A stretch of DNA of 64,000 nt from Butyrivibrio sp. LC3010. Lineage in GTDB: Bacteria > Bacillota > Clostridia > Lachnospirales > Lachnospiraceae. The stretch is taken from NCBI RefSeq assembly GCF_000424385.1, contig NZ_AUJU01000004.1, forward strand, positions 1 through 64,000, given 5' to 3'. The stretch's first letter is position 1, and each line of letters opens with the position of its first letter. Positions 48,764 through 57,395 of the stretch are shown here, piece after piece. The position numbers were made by a program, and so were the translations under genes. The notes beneath the pieces are model-generated. The model was not told the origin of the DNA. It worked only from the letters and a program-made list of their open reading frames with translations, and did no database searches.

Positions 48764-50161
48764 TTAGTTATTGTAATAGCCTGTAATAACCTTAGAAATC
48801 TTGTCTGTGAACTCAGCAGCGTCTGCAATTGTTCCCTTAGCATAATCTGCGAATACCTGACATGTCTCGTTCTGGAGACCGTCCTTCTTAAGCATTGTGT
48901 GCCATCCGCTGTAGTTGCCTGCATCGATATAGCTCTTCATGCTCTTGTAGAAAGGATTGGTTGCTTCATACTTGCAATCATCGAAAGGAGATACAAGACC
49001 AGCCTTGTTTACAAGGATATCCTGAGCTGAATCACCTGCGCACCAGTTGAAGAATGTCTTAGCTGCGTCAACGTTACCGTCCTTGTAAGCTACCCAGTAT
49101 GACGGAGGACCAGCGATGATTGTGTTGATGCCATCCTCAAATGCATAAGGAGCAAAACCAACTTCGAAGCTTACATCTTCAGGAGATGTTACACACCAGT
49201 TACCCTGTGTGATGAATGCATATTTGCCTTCCTTGAAGCCTGCAACCTGATTATCATATGTACCGTCTACAAGAAGGTTAGGATCTGAATACTGATTCAT
49301 CATGCCGATGAACTCAGCAAACTTTGTCATTCTGTCTGTATCGATCTTACCACCGTCATTAAGCATGTCGATGTAAGTTGTGTCGTCAGCCTTAAGACCT
49401 GCATCAAGATACTGACCAAATACATGTGTACCTGAAGACCATCCAAGGTTTGCAGGCTCTGCACACCAGCCAAATACTGCTGTGATGCCAAGCTCATCCT
49501 TCTTGGAATCAAGTGTTTCACAAGCGCTCTTCCAAGCATCAGGGCTTGTAAGAGAAGCGGGATCAACACCTGCAGCGCTAAGAACGTCTGCGTTGTAGCC
49601 AAGAGCTGTAGCTTCTACTGTGTAAGGGAAGCCGATTGTGCCCATGTTCTCATCAACAAGTTCGAAACCTGTCTTATCTGTCCATTCTTCACCAGCAAGG
49701 TCAGCAAGCATGCCGTCCCATGTAGCAGCCTGGTTAGCTTCGATAACGAAGATGTCAGGCATGTTGTCAGCCTGGTACATTTTCTTGAGCTCATCACTGG
49801 CATTTGTGTCACCGCCGATTGTCTCGATAGAAACTTCATTACCGGTCTCAGTCTTGTAAAGCTCAGCGAGCTCTAAAAGCTGATCGTTGATCTCAGGCTT
49901 ACCATTAAGAAGACGAATAGCACCGGCTGATGCTGTAGAATCAGATGATTCCTCTGTAGCTGTCTCCTCAGTAGCTGCTTCCTCTGTGGATTCCTCAGTA
50001 GCTGTTTCCTCTGTGGATTCCTCAGTAGTTGTTTCTTCTGCAGCAGTCTCGTCAGTAGATGCTGTAGTGTCAGATGCTGTGTCAGCGCTTGAGCCTCCAC
50101 AAGCTGTCATGCTAAGAACCATTGTTCCAGCAAGAAGAATAGATAATACTTTCTTTTTCAT
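48764..50161 (-). CDS. Sugar ABC transporter substrate-binding lipoprotein
   Basis: 465 residues from the ATG at 50161 (AAGGAGGG RBS on its strand). Lipobox LSMTACGG, then a linker of about 45 residues built of EEST/EETAT repeats, then a type 1 extracellular solute-binding fold (INDQLLELAELYKTETGNEVSIETIGG, MPDIFVIEANQAATW, FITQGNWCVTSPE). It delivers a sugar to the two permeases. Cluster context with a sucrose-phosphorylase-family enzyme suggests a sucrose-like glucoside. Confidence 0.92.
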   Translation of the reverse strand: MKKKVLSILLAGTMVLSMTACGGSSADTASDTTASTDETAAEETTTEESTEETATEESTEEAATEETATEESSDSTASAGAIRLLNGKPEINDQLLELAELYKTETGNEVSIETIGGDTNASDELKKMYQADNMPDIFVIEANQAATWDGMLADLAGEEWTDKTGFELVDENMGTIGFPYTVEATALGYNADVLSAAGVDPASLTSPDAWKSACETLDSKKDELGITAVFGWCAEPANLGWSSGTHVFGQYLDAGLKADDTTYIDMLNDGGKIDTDRMTKFAEFIGMMNQYSDPNLLVDGTYDNQVAGFKEGKYAFITQGNWCVTSPEDVSFEVGFAPYAFEDGINTIIAGPPSYWVAYKDGNVDAAKTFFNWCAGDSAQDILVNKAGLVSPFDDCKYEATNPFYKSMKSYIDAGNYSGWHTMLKKDGLQNETCQVFADYAKGTIADAAEFTDKISKVITGYYNN

Positions 50162-50185
50162 GTTACCCTCCTTATTGTGCACTTT

Positions 50186-50208
50186 GCTAACCAAGTAAAT
50201 TGGTTAGC
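50186..50208. promoter_or_regulatory. Perfect palindrome upstream of the binding-protein gene
   Basis: GCTAACCAA-GTAAA-TTGGTTAGC, 25 bp before the ATG at 50161 on the minus strand. It is either an operator or a leader hairpin. Confidence 0.6.
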
Positions 50209-50212
50209 GGTT

Positions 50213-50228
50213 ACTTTTGCGCATAAGT
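50213..50228. promoter_or_regulatory. LacI-type operator candidate (transporter side)
   Basis: ACTT-T-TGCGCA-T-AAGT, a near-perfect palindrome with a central CG, as LacI-family sites have. Similar AACTTT...AAAGTT palindromes lie at 51606 and 51695. A weaker relative, CTTATGCGCGAAAG, is at 50308. Confidence 0.55.
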
Positions 50229-50370
50229 TTTATGCTGAAATAAAAATACCACGCAAACTGGAAAATTACAAGTAAAAAAAGCAAACTTTTTCCGTATTTT
50301 ATCACACCTTATGCGCGAAAGCTGATTATAACTGGCTTTGGGCAATTTTTAATAATTCTAAAAGTTTTAT

Positions 50371-50404
50371 AAAAAAAGCAATGTGCATTAATATACACAT
50401 TGCT
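50371..50404 (-). terminator. Terminator of the lacI-type gene
   Basis: On the minus strand GCAATGTG and CACATTGC form the stem, followed by seven T. It lies about 165 bp after the regulator's stop. Confidence 0.75.
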
Positions 50405-50567
50405 CAAACGATTCAGAAATATACGATTTAATATTGTGTAGGTTGTATAGGTCTACAATTTCTTACAAACACAAAAAACGCTTCGGATGAACCTTATTAT
50501 GTGAGGTAAATCTGCCGGATACACTAATTTGTACCAATGGATATGTAACAACTGAATATATTGTGTA

Positions 50568-51581
50568 TCAGCTGATGGTTTTAACAGTATCGCGAATTAT
50601 AAGCTCAGTTGGAAGCTGAATTTGCTTGGGAGTTTTTTCACCATTTATTCTCTTTAGGAGAACATCTGTAGCCATGATGCCTTTTTGCTTAACATTCTGA
50701 TGAACAGTGGTAAGGGCAGGGCGGTGCAGCTGACCAAGAAGAGTGTCATCGAAACCGGCGATTGAGATATCATCCGGGACATGGATTCCTCTGTCCTCAA
50801 GTGCACACATAACCTGAACAGCATACAGATCTGAAACACACATTATCGCATCAAACTCCATTGCGCGTTTGCAAATATACTCCAGAGATTCATTTATTTC
50901 ATCACTTCTGGGCTGAATCTTCAGGAACCAATCCTCCTCAAAATGAATGCCATTACCTTCAAGTGCATATTTATAACCGGAGAATCGCTCATAATCGACA
51001 CCATTCATATTATCAGACAGGAAGGCTATTTTTTTATGACCTTGCTTAATCATATAGTTGACCATATCAAAGCAGCCCTGTCTGTCATTAAGTCCCACAT
51101 TTATAAAATGCTTCAATCCTTCAATACTATAAGTATCGATGCAGACGATGGGCTTTTTATATTTCTCACTGACACGAATTCCGTCATCATCAATCATTCC
51201 GAATAGAAGAAGTCCATCTACGTTCCAGGTAGAAACGTGCCTCATGATCTCGTCGGTATCACGGGAAATATAAAGCATCATGAAATAGCCTGCATTCCTG
51301 ATTGATTCCTCAATACCACCAATAAGCTCAGATACAAAAGGATCCATGAGCAGATTTTCATATTTATCAGCTCTTGCCTTAAGGGCAACTCCGATTATCT
51401 TGGATTCGTTCTGTGCAAGATTTCTTGCATTGATGTTGGGGACGTAATCAACTTTTTTCAGATAGTCCTCTACAATTTTTATCGTGGCAGGGGAGACCTC
51501 TCTGGTTTTCCCGTGAATCACGTTGGAAACTGTGGTGGTACTCATATTTAATTGCTTTGCAATCTCTTTAATTGTTATCAT
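50568..51581 (-). CDS. LacI-family transcriptional regulator
   Basis: 337 residues. N-terminal HTH ITIKEIAKQLNMSTTTVSNVIHGKTREVSP with hinge PNINARNLAQ, then a periplasmic-binding-type sensor domain (FDAIMCVSDLYAVQVM, VPDDISIAGFDDTLLGQLHRPALTTVHQ). It sits between the transporter (minus strand) and the kinase/phosphorylase genes (plus strand). Related palindromes in both control regions make it the likely local repressor, induced by the transported sugar. Confidence 0.92.
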   Translation of the reverse strand: MITIKEIAKQLNMSTTTVSNVIHGKTREVSPATIKIVEDYLKKVDYVPNINARNLAQNESKIIGVALKARADKYENLLMDPFVSELIGGIEESIRNAGYFMMLYISRDTDEIMRHVSTWNVDGLLLFGMIDDDGIRVSEKYKKPIVCIDTYSIEGLKHFINVGLNDRQGCFDMVNYMIKQGHKKIAFLSDNMNGVDYERFSGYKYALEGNGIHFEEDWFLKIQPRSDEINESLEYICKRAMEFDAIMCVSDLYAVQVMCALEDRGIHVPDDISIAGFDDTLLGQLHRPALTTVHQNVKQKGIMATDVLLKRINGEKTPKQIQLPTELIIRDTVKTIS

Positions 51582-51605
51582 AAAAAACCATCACCAAAAA
51601 AATTT

Positions 51606-51620
51606 AACTTTACAAAAGTT
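51606..51620. promoter_or_regulatory. LacI-type operator candidate next to the regulator
   Basis: AACTTT-ACA-AAAGTT, 25 bp upstream of the regulator's start; suggests autoregulation. Confidence 0.5.
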
Positions 51621-51694
51621 TAAAAATGATTATAGTGTAAAAATATCACAGCAAAAATGCGCTGTCAAAATTCGAAAATGCACATAATATAAGA

Positions 51695-51712
51695 AACTTT
51701 TGCGTTAAAGTT
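51695..51712. promoter_or_regulatory. LacI-type operator candidate before the kinase gene
   Basis: AACTTT-TGCGTT-AAAGTT, 37 bp upstream of the ATG at 51749. Shares the TTTTGCG core with the site at 50213. Confidence 0.55.
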
Positions 51713-51748
51713 GCAACAAATCAAATTTTTCTTTGAAAGGAATCCAGA

Positions 51749-52723
51749 ATGAACACAGTTTACGGCAAAATAAACCCTATGAATGCGATTACACAGGAGA
51801 TGGTAACATCACTAAGTGATAAAGTAATAGAAATCCCTGCTGATATTCCCCACGGCGATATGCCCGGAGATAAGATAGAGATTGGAGAGAGTCATATTGC
51901 CAAGGCTAAGACAATTTTCCCGTTGCTGCTTAAGGAGCTTTCCAAGGTTACAGCTGCTAACCCTTTTGGAAGAGCGGTTATTACAGTTTGCGGAGGATCA
52001 GGAGTAGGTAAATCTGAAATAGCATCACTGCTTTCATATATGCTTGAACAGTCTGGCATCGGAAGCTACACAATGTCAGGAGATAACTATCCTCACAGAA
52101 TTCCTATGTACAATGACGCAGAGCGACTTCACACTTTCAGACAGTGTGGTATAAGAGGCATGGTCGATGGCGGTGCCATGAATGAAGAGAACTACAAAAT
52201 AGTTAAAGCTTTTCAGGAACAGAATGACGATGCAAATGCAGAGCATGTTAAGGAATATCCCTGGTTTGCTTCATATCTTGATGCAGGTAAGAAGGGACTT
52301 GATGCTTATCTTGGAACCCCTAATGAAACAGATTTTGCTGAAGTTGACACAATTCTTGCAGCATTTAAGAATGGTGCAGACAAGCTTTGGCTTAAGAGAA
52401 TGGGAAGAGATGAGACAACTCTCTGGTACGATGAAGTTGATATGTCTAAGAAGCAGGTTCTTATTATTGAGTGGACACACGGAAATACAGACTGTATGAA
52501 TGAAGTTGATATTCCGATATTACTTAACTCCACTCCCCAGGAGACATTAGAGCATAGAAGAAGCCGTGCCCGCGATGGTAAGGTTGACAGTCCTTTCACA
52601 ATGATGGTTCTTGAGCTTGAGCAGAACAAGCTGGTCGCACAGGCACATAAGGCTAAGATCATCGTAAGCAAGCAGGGCGAGATCATAAGCTATGATGAAT
52701 TCAAAAAGCTTATGAATATTTAA
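51749..52723 (+). CDS. P-loop kinase-like protein of the sugar cluster
   Basis: 324 residues. A Walker A motif VCGGSGVGKSEIASLL (about 90-105) is followed by MSGDNYPHRIP, like the substrate region of uridine/phosphoribulokinase-type or adenylylsulfate-kinase-type P-loop proteins. VLIIEWTHGNTD resembles a Walker B-type strand, and RRSRARDGK may be a lid. Database names for such proteins are often adenylylsulfate kinase, but no sulfur genes are near. It lies beside a sucrose-phosphorylase-family gene, so a sugar or sugar-acid substrate is more likely. Substrate unknown. Confidence 0.7.
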   Translation: MNTVYGKINPMNAITQEMVTSLSDKVIEIPADIPHGDMPGDKIEIGESHIAKAKTIFPLLLKELSKVTAANPFGRAVITVCGGSGVGKSEIASLLSYMLEQSGIGSYTMSGDNYPHRIPMYNDAERLHTFRQCGIRGMVDGGAMNEENYKIVKAFQEQNDDANAEHVKEYPWFASYLDAGKKGLDAYLGTPNETDFAEVDTILAAFKNGADKLWLKRMGRDETTLWYDEVDMSKKQVLIIEWTHGNTDCMNEVDIPILLNSTPQETLEHRRSRARDGKVDSPFTMMVLELEQNKLVAQAHKAKIIVSKQGEIISYDEFKKLMNI

Positions 52724-52872
52724 AGTCAGATTCCTGAATGTAAGAAATTTTGGCGATTTCTGAAAGTAATTAAAGGGAATCATTGGATTATTCAAGCACT
52801 GTATCTTGAAAAAATATAACGATACTACGCCTTAATTAAAACGGTAAAAAGTGAAGTATGAAAGGAATATAA

Positions 52873-54591
52873 ATGAGTAAATTTGTAGATAACGGTCCTA
52901 TGCTTAATGCATATCCGGACAGCTGTGGCGGTACACTTGGTGACATAGTAACCATGCTTGAGAAGGAGGAATTTAAGGACACATTCAGTTCTTTTTACAT
53001 TCTTCCCAGCATTTATAACACAGATCTTGACAGAGGATTTTCTGTTATTGACTATGGCATCAATAAAGAACTTGGTTCAAAGAGTGATCTTGACAGACTT
53101 CGTGCACTTGGAATTGATCTTAAACTCGATTTTATTTTGAACCATGCTTCAGTTCTTTCACCTCAGTTTCAGGACTTACTTAAAAATGGTGAAAAATCTA
53201 AGTATGCTGACTTTTTCATAAACTGGAATAAATTCTGGGATGGCTGCGGAGAGATGACTCCTGAAGGTTACATTCAGCCTGATGAGAAATATATCAAGGA
53301 TATGTTTTTCAGAAAGCCGGGACTTCCTATCCTTATGGTTCGCATGCCCGATGGAAAAGAGATTCCTTACTGGAACACTTTTTATCAGGAAGTTCAGTAC
53401 AGAAGACCCGACGCTCAGGATATTATTGAAGCGGTAGAGGAGTACAAGGAAAAGAACGGCTCTGCTAATCCTGAAGAGGATAGACAGGGCGGCGGAAGAT
53501 TACAGTATATGACTGCAGAGAGAATCGCAAAGATTGTCTGCGAAGGTCTTGATGAGGGCAAAAAGCCTGAGGAAATAGATTTTGGCAAATACGAAGAGTA
53601 CCGTGATGCAGTTCTTGAGTATCTTGCAAATGGAAGAAAATATCTTGGTCAGATGGATCTGAACATAAAGTCTGATCTTGTTTGGGAACATTATGAGAAT
53701 ACTTTAAGGACCCTCTCTGAGTATGGTGCCGCAATAGTAAGACTTGATGCATTTGCTTATGCACCTAAGGAACCCGGCAAAAAGAATTTCCTTAACGAGC
53801 CTGATACATGGGATGTTCTTGAGAGAGTTAAGGGCATCGCTGATAAGAATAATCTCAGACTTCTTCCGGAAATACATGACAGCTACGGTGCAGGAATTTA
53901 CGAGAAGGTTGCCGGCAAGGGCTACATGACCTATGACTTCTTCCTTCCCGGACTTCTTATTTATGCTATGGAGAAGAAGAACGGCGAAGTTCTTGCCAGA
54001 TGGGCTAAAGAACTTATGGATAAAAACATCCGCGTCGTTAATATGCTCGGATGCCATGATGGTATACCGGTTCTTGATCTTAAGGGCTTTATTCCTGATG
54101 ATGAGATTGAAAAGCTCATTGATGTGGTTGTTGGAAGAGGTGGCCTTGTAAAGAATCTTCACGGCCAGAAGAACATGTACTATCAGGTTAATTCTACATA
54201 TTACAGTGCTCTTGGTGCAGAAGATAAGAAGATGCTTTTTGCAAGAGCAGTGCAGATGTTTATGCCCGGAAAGCCGCAGGTTTGGTATCTTGACCTTTTT
54301 GCAGGTGAAAATGATCACGAGGCTGTAAAGAGAGCAGGTGCAGGCGGACATAAGGAAATCAACCGTACCAATCTGACCAATGAACAGCTTAGAGAGCTGA
54401 TGAATAAGCCGGTTGTTCAGAAGCAGCTTGAACTCTTGAGACTTAGAAACACAAATCCTGCATTTGGCTTCGAATCAAAGCTTACACTTGAGCAGGATGG
54501 CTCTGTTCTTAAATTCATATGGGAAAAAGATGGACACAGAGTAGCACTTAAGGCTGACTTTGCAACATATGATTACGAAATAGAGCAGTAA
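52873..54591 (+). CDS. GH13_18 glycoside phosphorylase (sucrose phosphorylase family)
   Basis: 572 residues, cytoplasmic. The start AYPDSCGGTLGD and LDFILNHAS fit the family. Catalytic residues: nucleophile Asp292 (VRLDAFAYA), acid/base Glu333 (LLPEIHDSYG) and the transition-state Asp396 (LGCHDGIP). The family uses phosphate to split sucrose, sucrose-6F-phosphate, glucosylglycerol or glucosylglycerate into glucose-1-phosphate and an acceptor; the sequence does not let me choose. It is longer than typical sucrose phosphorylases (about 490-505), mainly through an extra segment around residues 175-240. It probably shares a transcript with the kinase-like gene. Confidence 0.88.
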   Translation: MSKFVDNGPMLNAYPDSCGGTLGDIVTMLEKEEFKDTFSSFYILPSIYNTDLDRGFSVIDYGINKELGSKSDLDRLRALGIDLKLDFILNHASVLSPQFQDLLKNGEKSKYADFFINWNKFWDGCGEMTPEGYIQPDEKYIKDMFFRKPGLPILMVRMPDGKEIPYWNTFYQEVQYRRPDAQDIIEAVEEYKEKNGSANPEEDRQGGGRLQYMTAERIAKIVCEGLDEGKKPEEIDFGKYEEYRDAVLEYLANGRKYLGQMDLNIKSDLVWEHYENTLRTLSEYGAAIVRLDAFAYAPKEPGKKNFLNEPDTWDVLERVKGIADKNNLRLLPEIHDSYGAGIYEKVAGKGYMTYDFFLPGLLIYAMEKKNGEVLARWAKELMDKNIRVVNMLGCHDGIPVLDLKGFIPDDEIEKLIDVVVGRGGLVKNLHGQKNMYYQVNSTYYSALGAEDKKMLFARAVQMFMPGKPQVWYLDLFAGENDHEAVKRAGAGGHKEINRTNLTNEQLRELMNKPVVQKQLELLRLRNTNPAFGFESKLTLEQDGSVLKFIWEKDGHRVALKADFATYDYEIEQ

Positions 54592-54720
54592 GTATACAGA
54601 TTCCAAAAAGCAAAAGAGCGAGAAATGTACTATTATAGTCAATGGTACTGATTAAGAAGATAACAATATTTGAATTTAAGCTATTTTTCTTTAATATTGT
54701 GTTTTACTTATGAACCATTC

Positions 54721-54749
54721 TGTAGTATATTATCACTTGGTTAATTAGT
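54721..54749 (+). promoter_or_regulatory. Motif shared upstream of purA and purF (purA copy)
   Basis: TGTAGTAT at 54721 and TTGGTTAA at 54737, then TTAGT, spaced exactly as at 37549 before purF. Confidence 0.5.
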
Positions 54750-54758
54750 AAATTCTTG

Positions 54759-54795
54759 TTATGGATATGAACATTCATTATGCTCATATCCATAA
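54759..54795 (+). promoter_or_regulatory. Perfect 12-bp inverted repeat in the purA leader
   Basis: TTATGGATATGA, 13 bases, TCATATCCATAA; ends 27 bp before the ATG. It has no T run, so it is an operator or a translational control hairpin rather than a terminator. Confidence 0.6.
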
Positions 54796-54822
54796 TCATG
54801 TGAAGCAGAATGGAGAGATATC

Positions 54823-56115
54823 ATGGTAAAAGCAGTAGTTGGAGCAAACTGGGGTGATGAGGGAAAAGGTAAGATCACAGATATGATGGCCGACCAGGCT
54901 GATGTGGTTGTACGTTTTCAGGGAGGCGCAAATGCAGGACATACCATAGTTAATCAATATGGCAAATTTGCACTTCACACACTTCCTTCAGGAGTATTTC
55001 ATCAGAATATAACAAATATTATTGGAAACGGTGTTGCACTTAACATTCCTGTTCTTATCGGAGAACTTAAGAGCGTAACAGATAAGAATGTTCCGATGCC
55101 TAACCTTCTTATATCAGATCGATGCCAGATAGTTATGCCTTATCACATCCTTTTTGATCAGTATGAAGAGGAGAGACTTGGTGGAAAGTCATTTGGTTCA
55201 ACCAAATCAGGCATCGCACCATTCTATTCAGATAAATATGCAAAGATCGGTTTCCAGGTTAATGAGCTTTTTGACGAGGAGCTTCTTAAAGAAAAGGTCG
55301 AGAGAGTTCTTGTAACAAAGAACATCCTTTTAAAAGAGCTTTATCATAAGCCTGAGATCAGCCCTGCAGAGCTTCTTGATACTCTTCATGAGTGGAGAGA
55401 TATGGTTAAGCCTTATGTTGCTGATACAGCACTTTTCCTTGAGAAGGCAATCAAAGAGAACAAGACAGTTCTTCTTGAGGGTCAGCTTGGAACAATGAAA
55501 GATCCTGACCACGGAATTTATCCTATGGTTACATCATCTTCAACACTTGCAGCATACGGTGCAATAGGTGCAGGAATCGCTCCTTATGAGATCAAGCAGA
55601 TTGTTGTAGTAAATAAAGCTTATTCATCAGCAGTTGGTGCAGGTGCATTCACTTCTGAAATCTTTGGTGATGAAGCAGATGAACTCAGAAGACGCGGTGG
55701 AGATGGCGGTGAGTACGGTGCTACTACTGGTCGTCCTCGTCGTATGGGATGGTATGACTGCGTAGCAAGTAAGTATGGCTGCAGACTTCAGGGTGCAACA
55801 GATGTTGCGTTCACTGTACTTGATGTACTTGGATATCTTGATGAGATTCCGGTATGCGTAGGCTATGAGATTGACGGCGAAGTTACTAAGGACTTCCCTG
55901 TAACACATCTTCTTGAGAAGGCTAAGCCTGTATATGAGACACTTCCCGGATGGAAGACTGACATCCGCGGAATTAAGAAGTATGAGGATCTTCCTGAGAA
56001 CTGCCGCAAGTATATCGAGTTTATCGAGAAGGAAATCGGCTATCCGATCACAATGGTATCTAATGGTCCCGCAAGAGAGGATATCATCTATCGTGAGAGC
56101 CCTTTGAGCAAATAA
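54823..56115 (+). CDS. purA: Adenylosuccinate synthetase
   Basis: 430 residues; joins IMP and aspartate using GTP on the way to AMP. N-terminal GANWGDEGKGKITD (catalytic Asp and P-loop), FQGGANAGHTI with the catalytic His, GSTKSGIAP-like FGSTKSGIAPFY, and GGDGGEYGATTGRPRRMGWYD. AATGGAGAG precedes the start. It stands alone, separate from purF-purB but sharing their upstream motif. Confidence 0.96.
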   Translation: MVKAVVGANWGDEGKGKITDMMADQADVVVRFQGGANAGHTIVNQYGKFALHTLPSGVFHQNITNIIGNGVALNIPVLIGELKSVTDKNVPMPNLLISDRCQIVMPYHILFDQYEEERLGGKSFGSTKSGIAPFYSDKYAKIGFQVNELFDEELLKEKVERVLVTKNILLKELYHKPEISPAELLDTLHEWRDMVKPYVADTALFLEKAIKENKTVLLEGQLGTMKDPDHGIYPMVTSSSTLAAYGAIGAGIAPYEIKQIVVVNKAYSSAVGAGAFTSEIFGDEADELRRRGGDGGEYGATTGRPRRMGWYDCVASKYGCRLQGATDVAFTVLDVLGYLDEIPVCVGYEIDGEVTKDFPVTHLLEKAKPVYETLPGWKTDIRGIKKYEDLPENCRKYIEFIEKEIGYPITMVSNGPAREDIIYRESPLSK

Positions 56116-56222
56116 GTAATTATTCTGAATAAGTTTTTGTGTCTGAATTATATGTTTTAGGCATTTAAAGATTTCACCGGGCTGCCACGCTTGTGACAGC
56201 CCTTTATTATGGAGATAAAGCG

Positions 56223-57122
56223 ATGGAAAATAATAAGACACCTATGTTTAAGCGTGTACTTGCGATTCTTGGGATAGTATTACTTCTTGGAGTTTATGTA
56301 GTGTTCTTCATTCAGGCTGTTTTTGGAAAAACAGGTCCGGGAAGCGCTTTTGCTGCCTGTGCTGCCGCAACTGTTGCAATTCCGATACTTGTCTGGCTTA
56401 TTCTCTGGGTTTACACAGCACTTACAGGAAAGAGAACAGTAGCTTCAGCAGACCCATATGGAAGATTTGAATCCGATTCAGTTAGTGATTCTGGCGATAA
56501 ATCAGAAGGAAAGAAGATTTCTACTGTAGTTTTTGATATCGGAAATGTACTGGTGGATTTCTGCTGGGAGGATTTCTTAAGGAATAAGGGCTTCCCGGAA
56601 GAAATGGTTCAGAGGATAGGAGATGCCAGTGTTCGCACTGATGAATGGAATGAATTCGACAGAGGTGTACTAGATACCAAAGGTATTGTTGATGGTTTTG
56701 TAAAAAACGATCCTTCCATAGAAAAGGAGATAAGAGATGCTTTTTCAGATTTTAGCGGACTTTTGAGAAAAAGAGAGCGCACGCTTCCCTGGATAAAGTC
56801 ACTAAAAGAGAATGGATATAAGGTACTTGTACTTTCAAATTTCTCAAAGCAAGCCCTTGAAGCCAATCCCTTTATGAATGAGTTTCTTGATGAAGTGGAT
56901 GGCGGAATCCTTAGCTACAGAGATAAAGTGATCAAGCCTGACCCGGCAATATTTAATCTGCTGACTGAACGCAATCATGTTAATCCTGAGGAATGTGTAT
57001 TCATTGATGATACTGAGAAGAATATAGCAGCTGCAAAAGCACTTGGGTTTAATGGTATTGTATTTAAAAACTATGAACAGGTTGACTCTGAACTCAACAG
57101 ACTTGGAGTTTGCTGGAACTGA
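56223..57122 (+). CDS. HAD-family hydrolase with N-terminal membrane hairpin
   Basis: 299 residues from the ATG at 56223 (GGAGATAAAG upstream). Two membrane helices (residues about 10-30 and 38-65) precede a soluble HAD domain with the nucleophile motif VVFDIGNVLVDF, motif II VLVLSNFS, Lys in DKVIKPD and the acidic motif VFIDDTEKNIAAA. The domain resembles the YihX-type haloacid-dehalogenase-like phosphatases. Membrane tethering of this usually soluble family is unusual. Substrate unknown. Confidence 0.82.
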   Translation: MENNKTPMFKRVLAILGIVLLLGVYVVFFIQAVFGKTGPGSAFAACAAATVAIPILVWLILWVYTALTGKRTVASADPYGRFESDSVSDSGDKSEGKKISTVVFDIGNVLVDFCWEDFLRNKGFPEEMVQRIGDASVRTDEWNEFDRGVLDTKGIVDGFVKNDPSIEKEIRDAFSDFSGLLRKRERTLPWIKSLKENGYKVLVLSNFSKQALEANPFMNEFLDEVDGGILSYRDKVIKPDPAIFNLLTERNHVNPEECVFIDDTEKNIAAAKALGFNGIVFKNYEQVDSELNRLGVCWN

Positions 57123-57188
57123 TATATGTCAGAATTAATTAGAAAAACAGTGGTAATAAAGAATTACGATAATTATGTGAAAAATATA

Positions 57189-57217
57189 TTGACATCAATT
57201 ATCAATAGTGTTATTTT
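57189..57217 (+). promoter_or_regulatory. Promoter of infC-rpmI-rplT
   Basis: TTGACA (57189-57194) and TATTTT (57212-57217) with a 17-bp spacer, ahead of a long structured leader. Confidence 0.7.
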
Positions 57218-57223
57218 ATTACA

Positions 57224-57380
57224 GTATGAAAACAAAGCAGAGGATTCCACTCTCACCCTGCGGCACAGCTGGCAGAGGTTAATACATTTTAAATAAGACA
57301 TATATAGTTTGTCGTATTTTTTGAGTGTTAAGTGGATTCTTTTGCGAGAATCCATTTTTTTATTGTTTCGTTTATTGAAT
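57224..57380 (+). ncRNA. L20-type ribosomal protein leader
   Basis: A leader of about 170 nt before infC with stems such as GAGGATTCCACTCTC and CAGCTGGCAGAGG, followed by a terminator just before the infC RBS. In Firmicutes the infC-rpmI-rplT operon is repressed by L20 binding such a leader and favouring the terminator. Identified from position and layout; no covariance search was possible. Confidence 0.7.
57333..57361 (+). terminator. Regulatory terminator in the infC leader
   Basis: TGGATTCT-TTTGCG-AGAATCCA with seven T. It sits 21 bp before the infC RBS, so it works as an attenuator. Confidence 0.8.
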
Positions 57381-57395
57381 TGGAGGTACAAAACA

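Noticed and set aside
53704-54351. A 215-codon minus-strand frame inside the GH13_18 gene
   Set aside because: Antisense to conserved catalytic motifs; composition is Cys/Ile/Leu/His rich without domain features.
55627-56241. A 204-codon minus-strand frame over the end of purA
   Set aside because: Overlaps a certain gene and shows no protein-like pattern.
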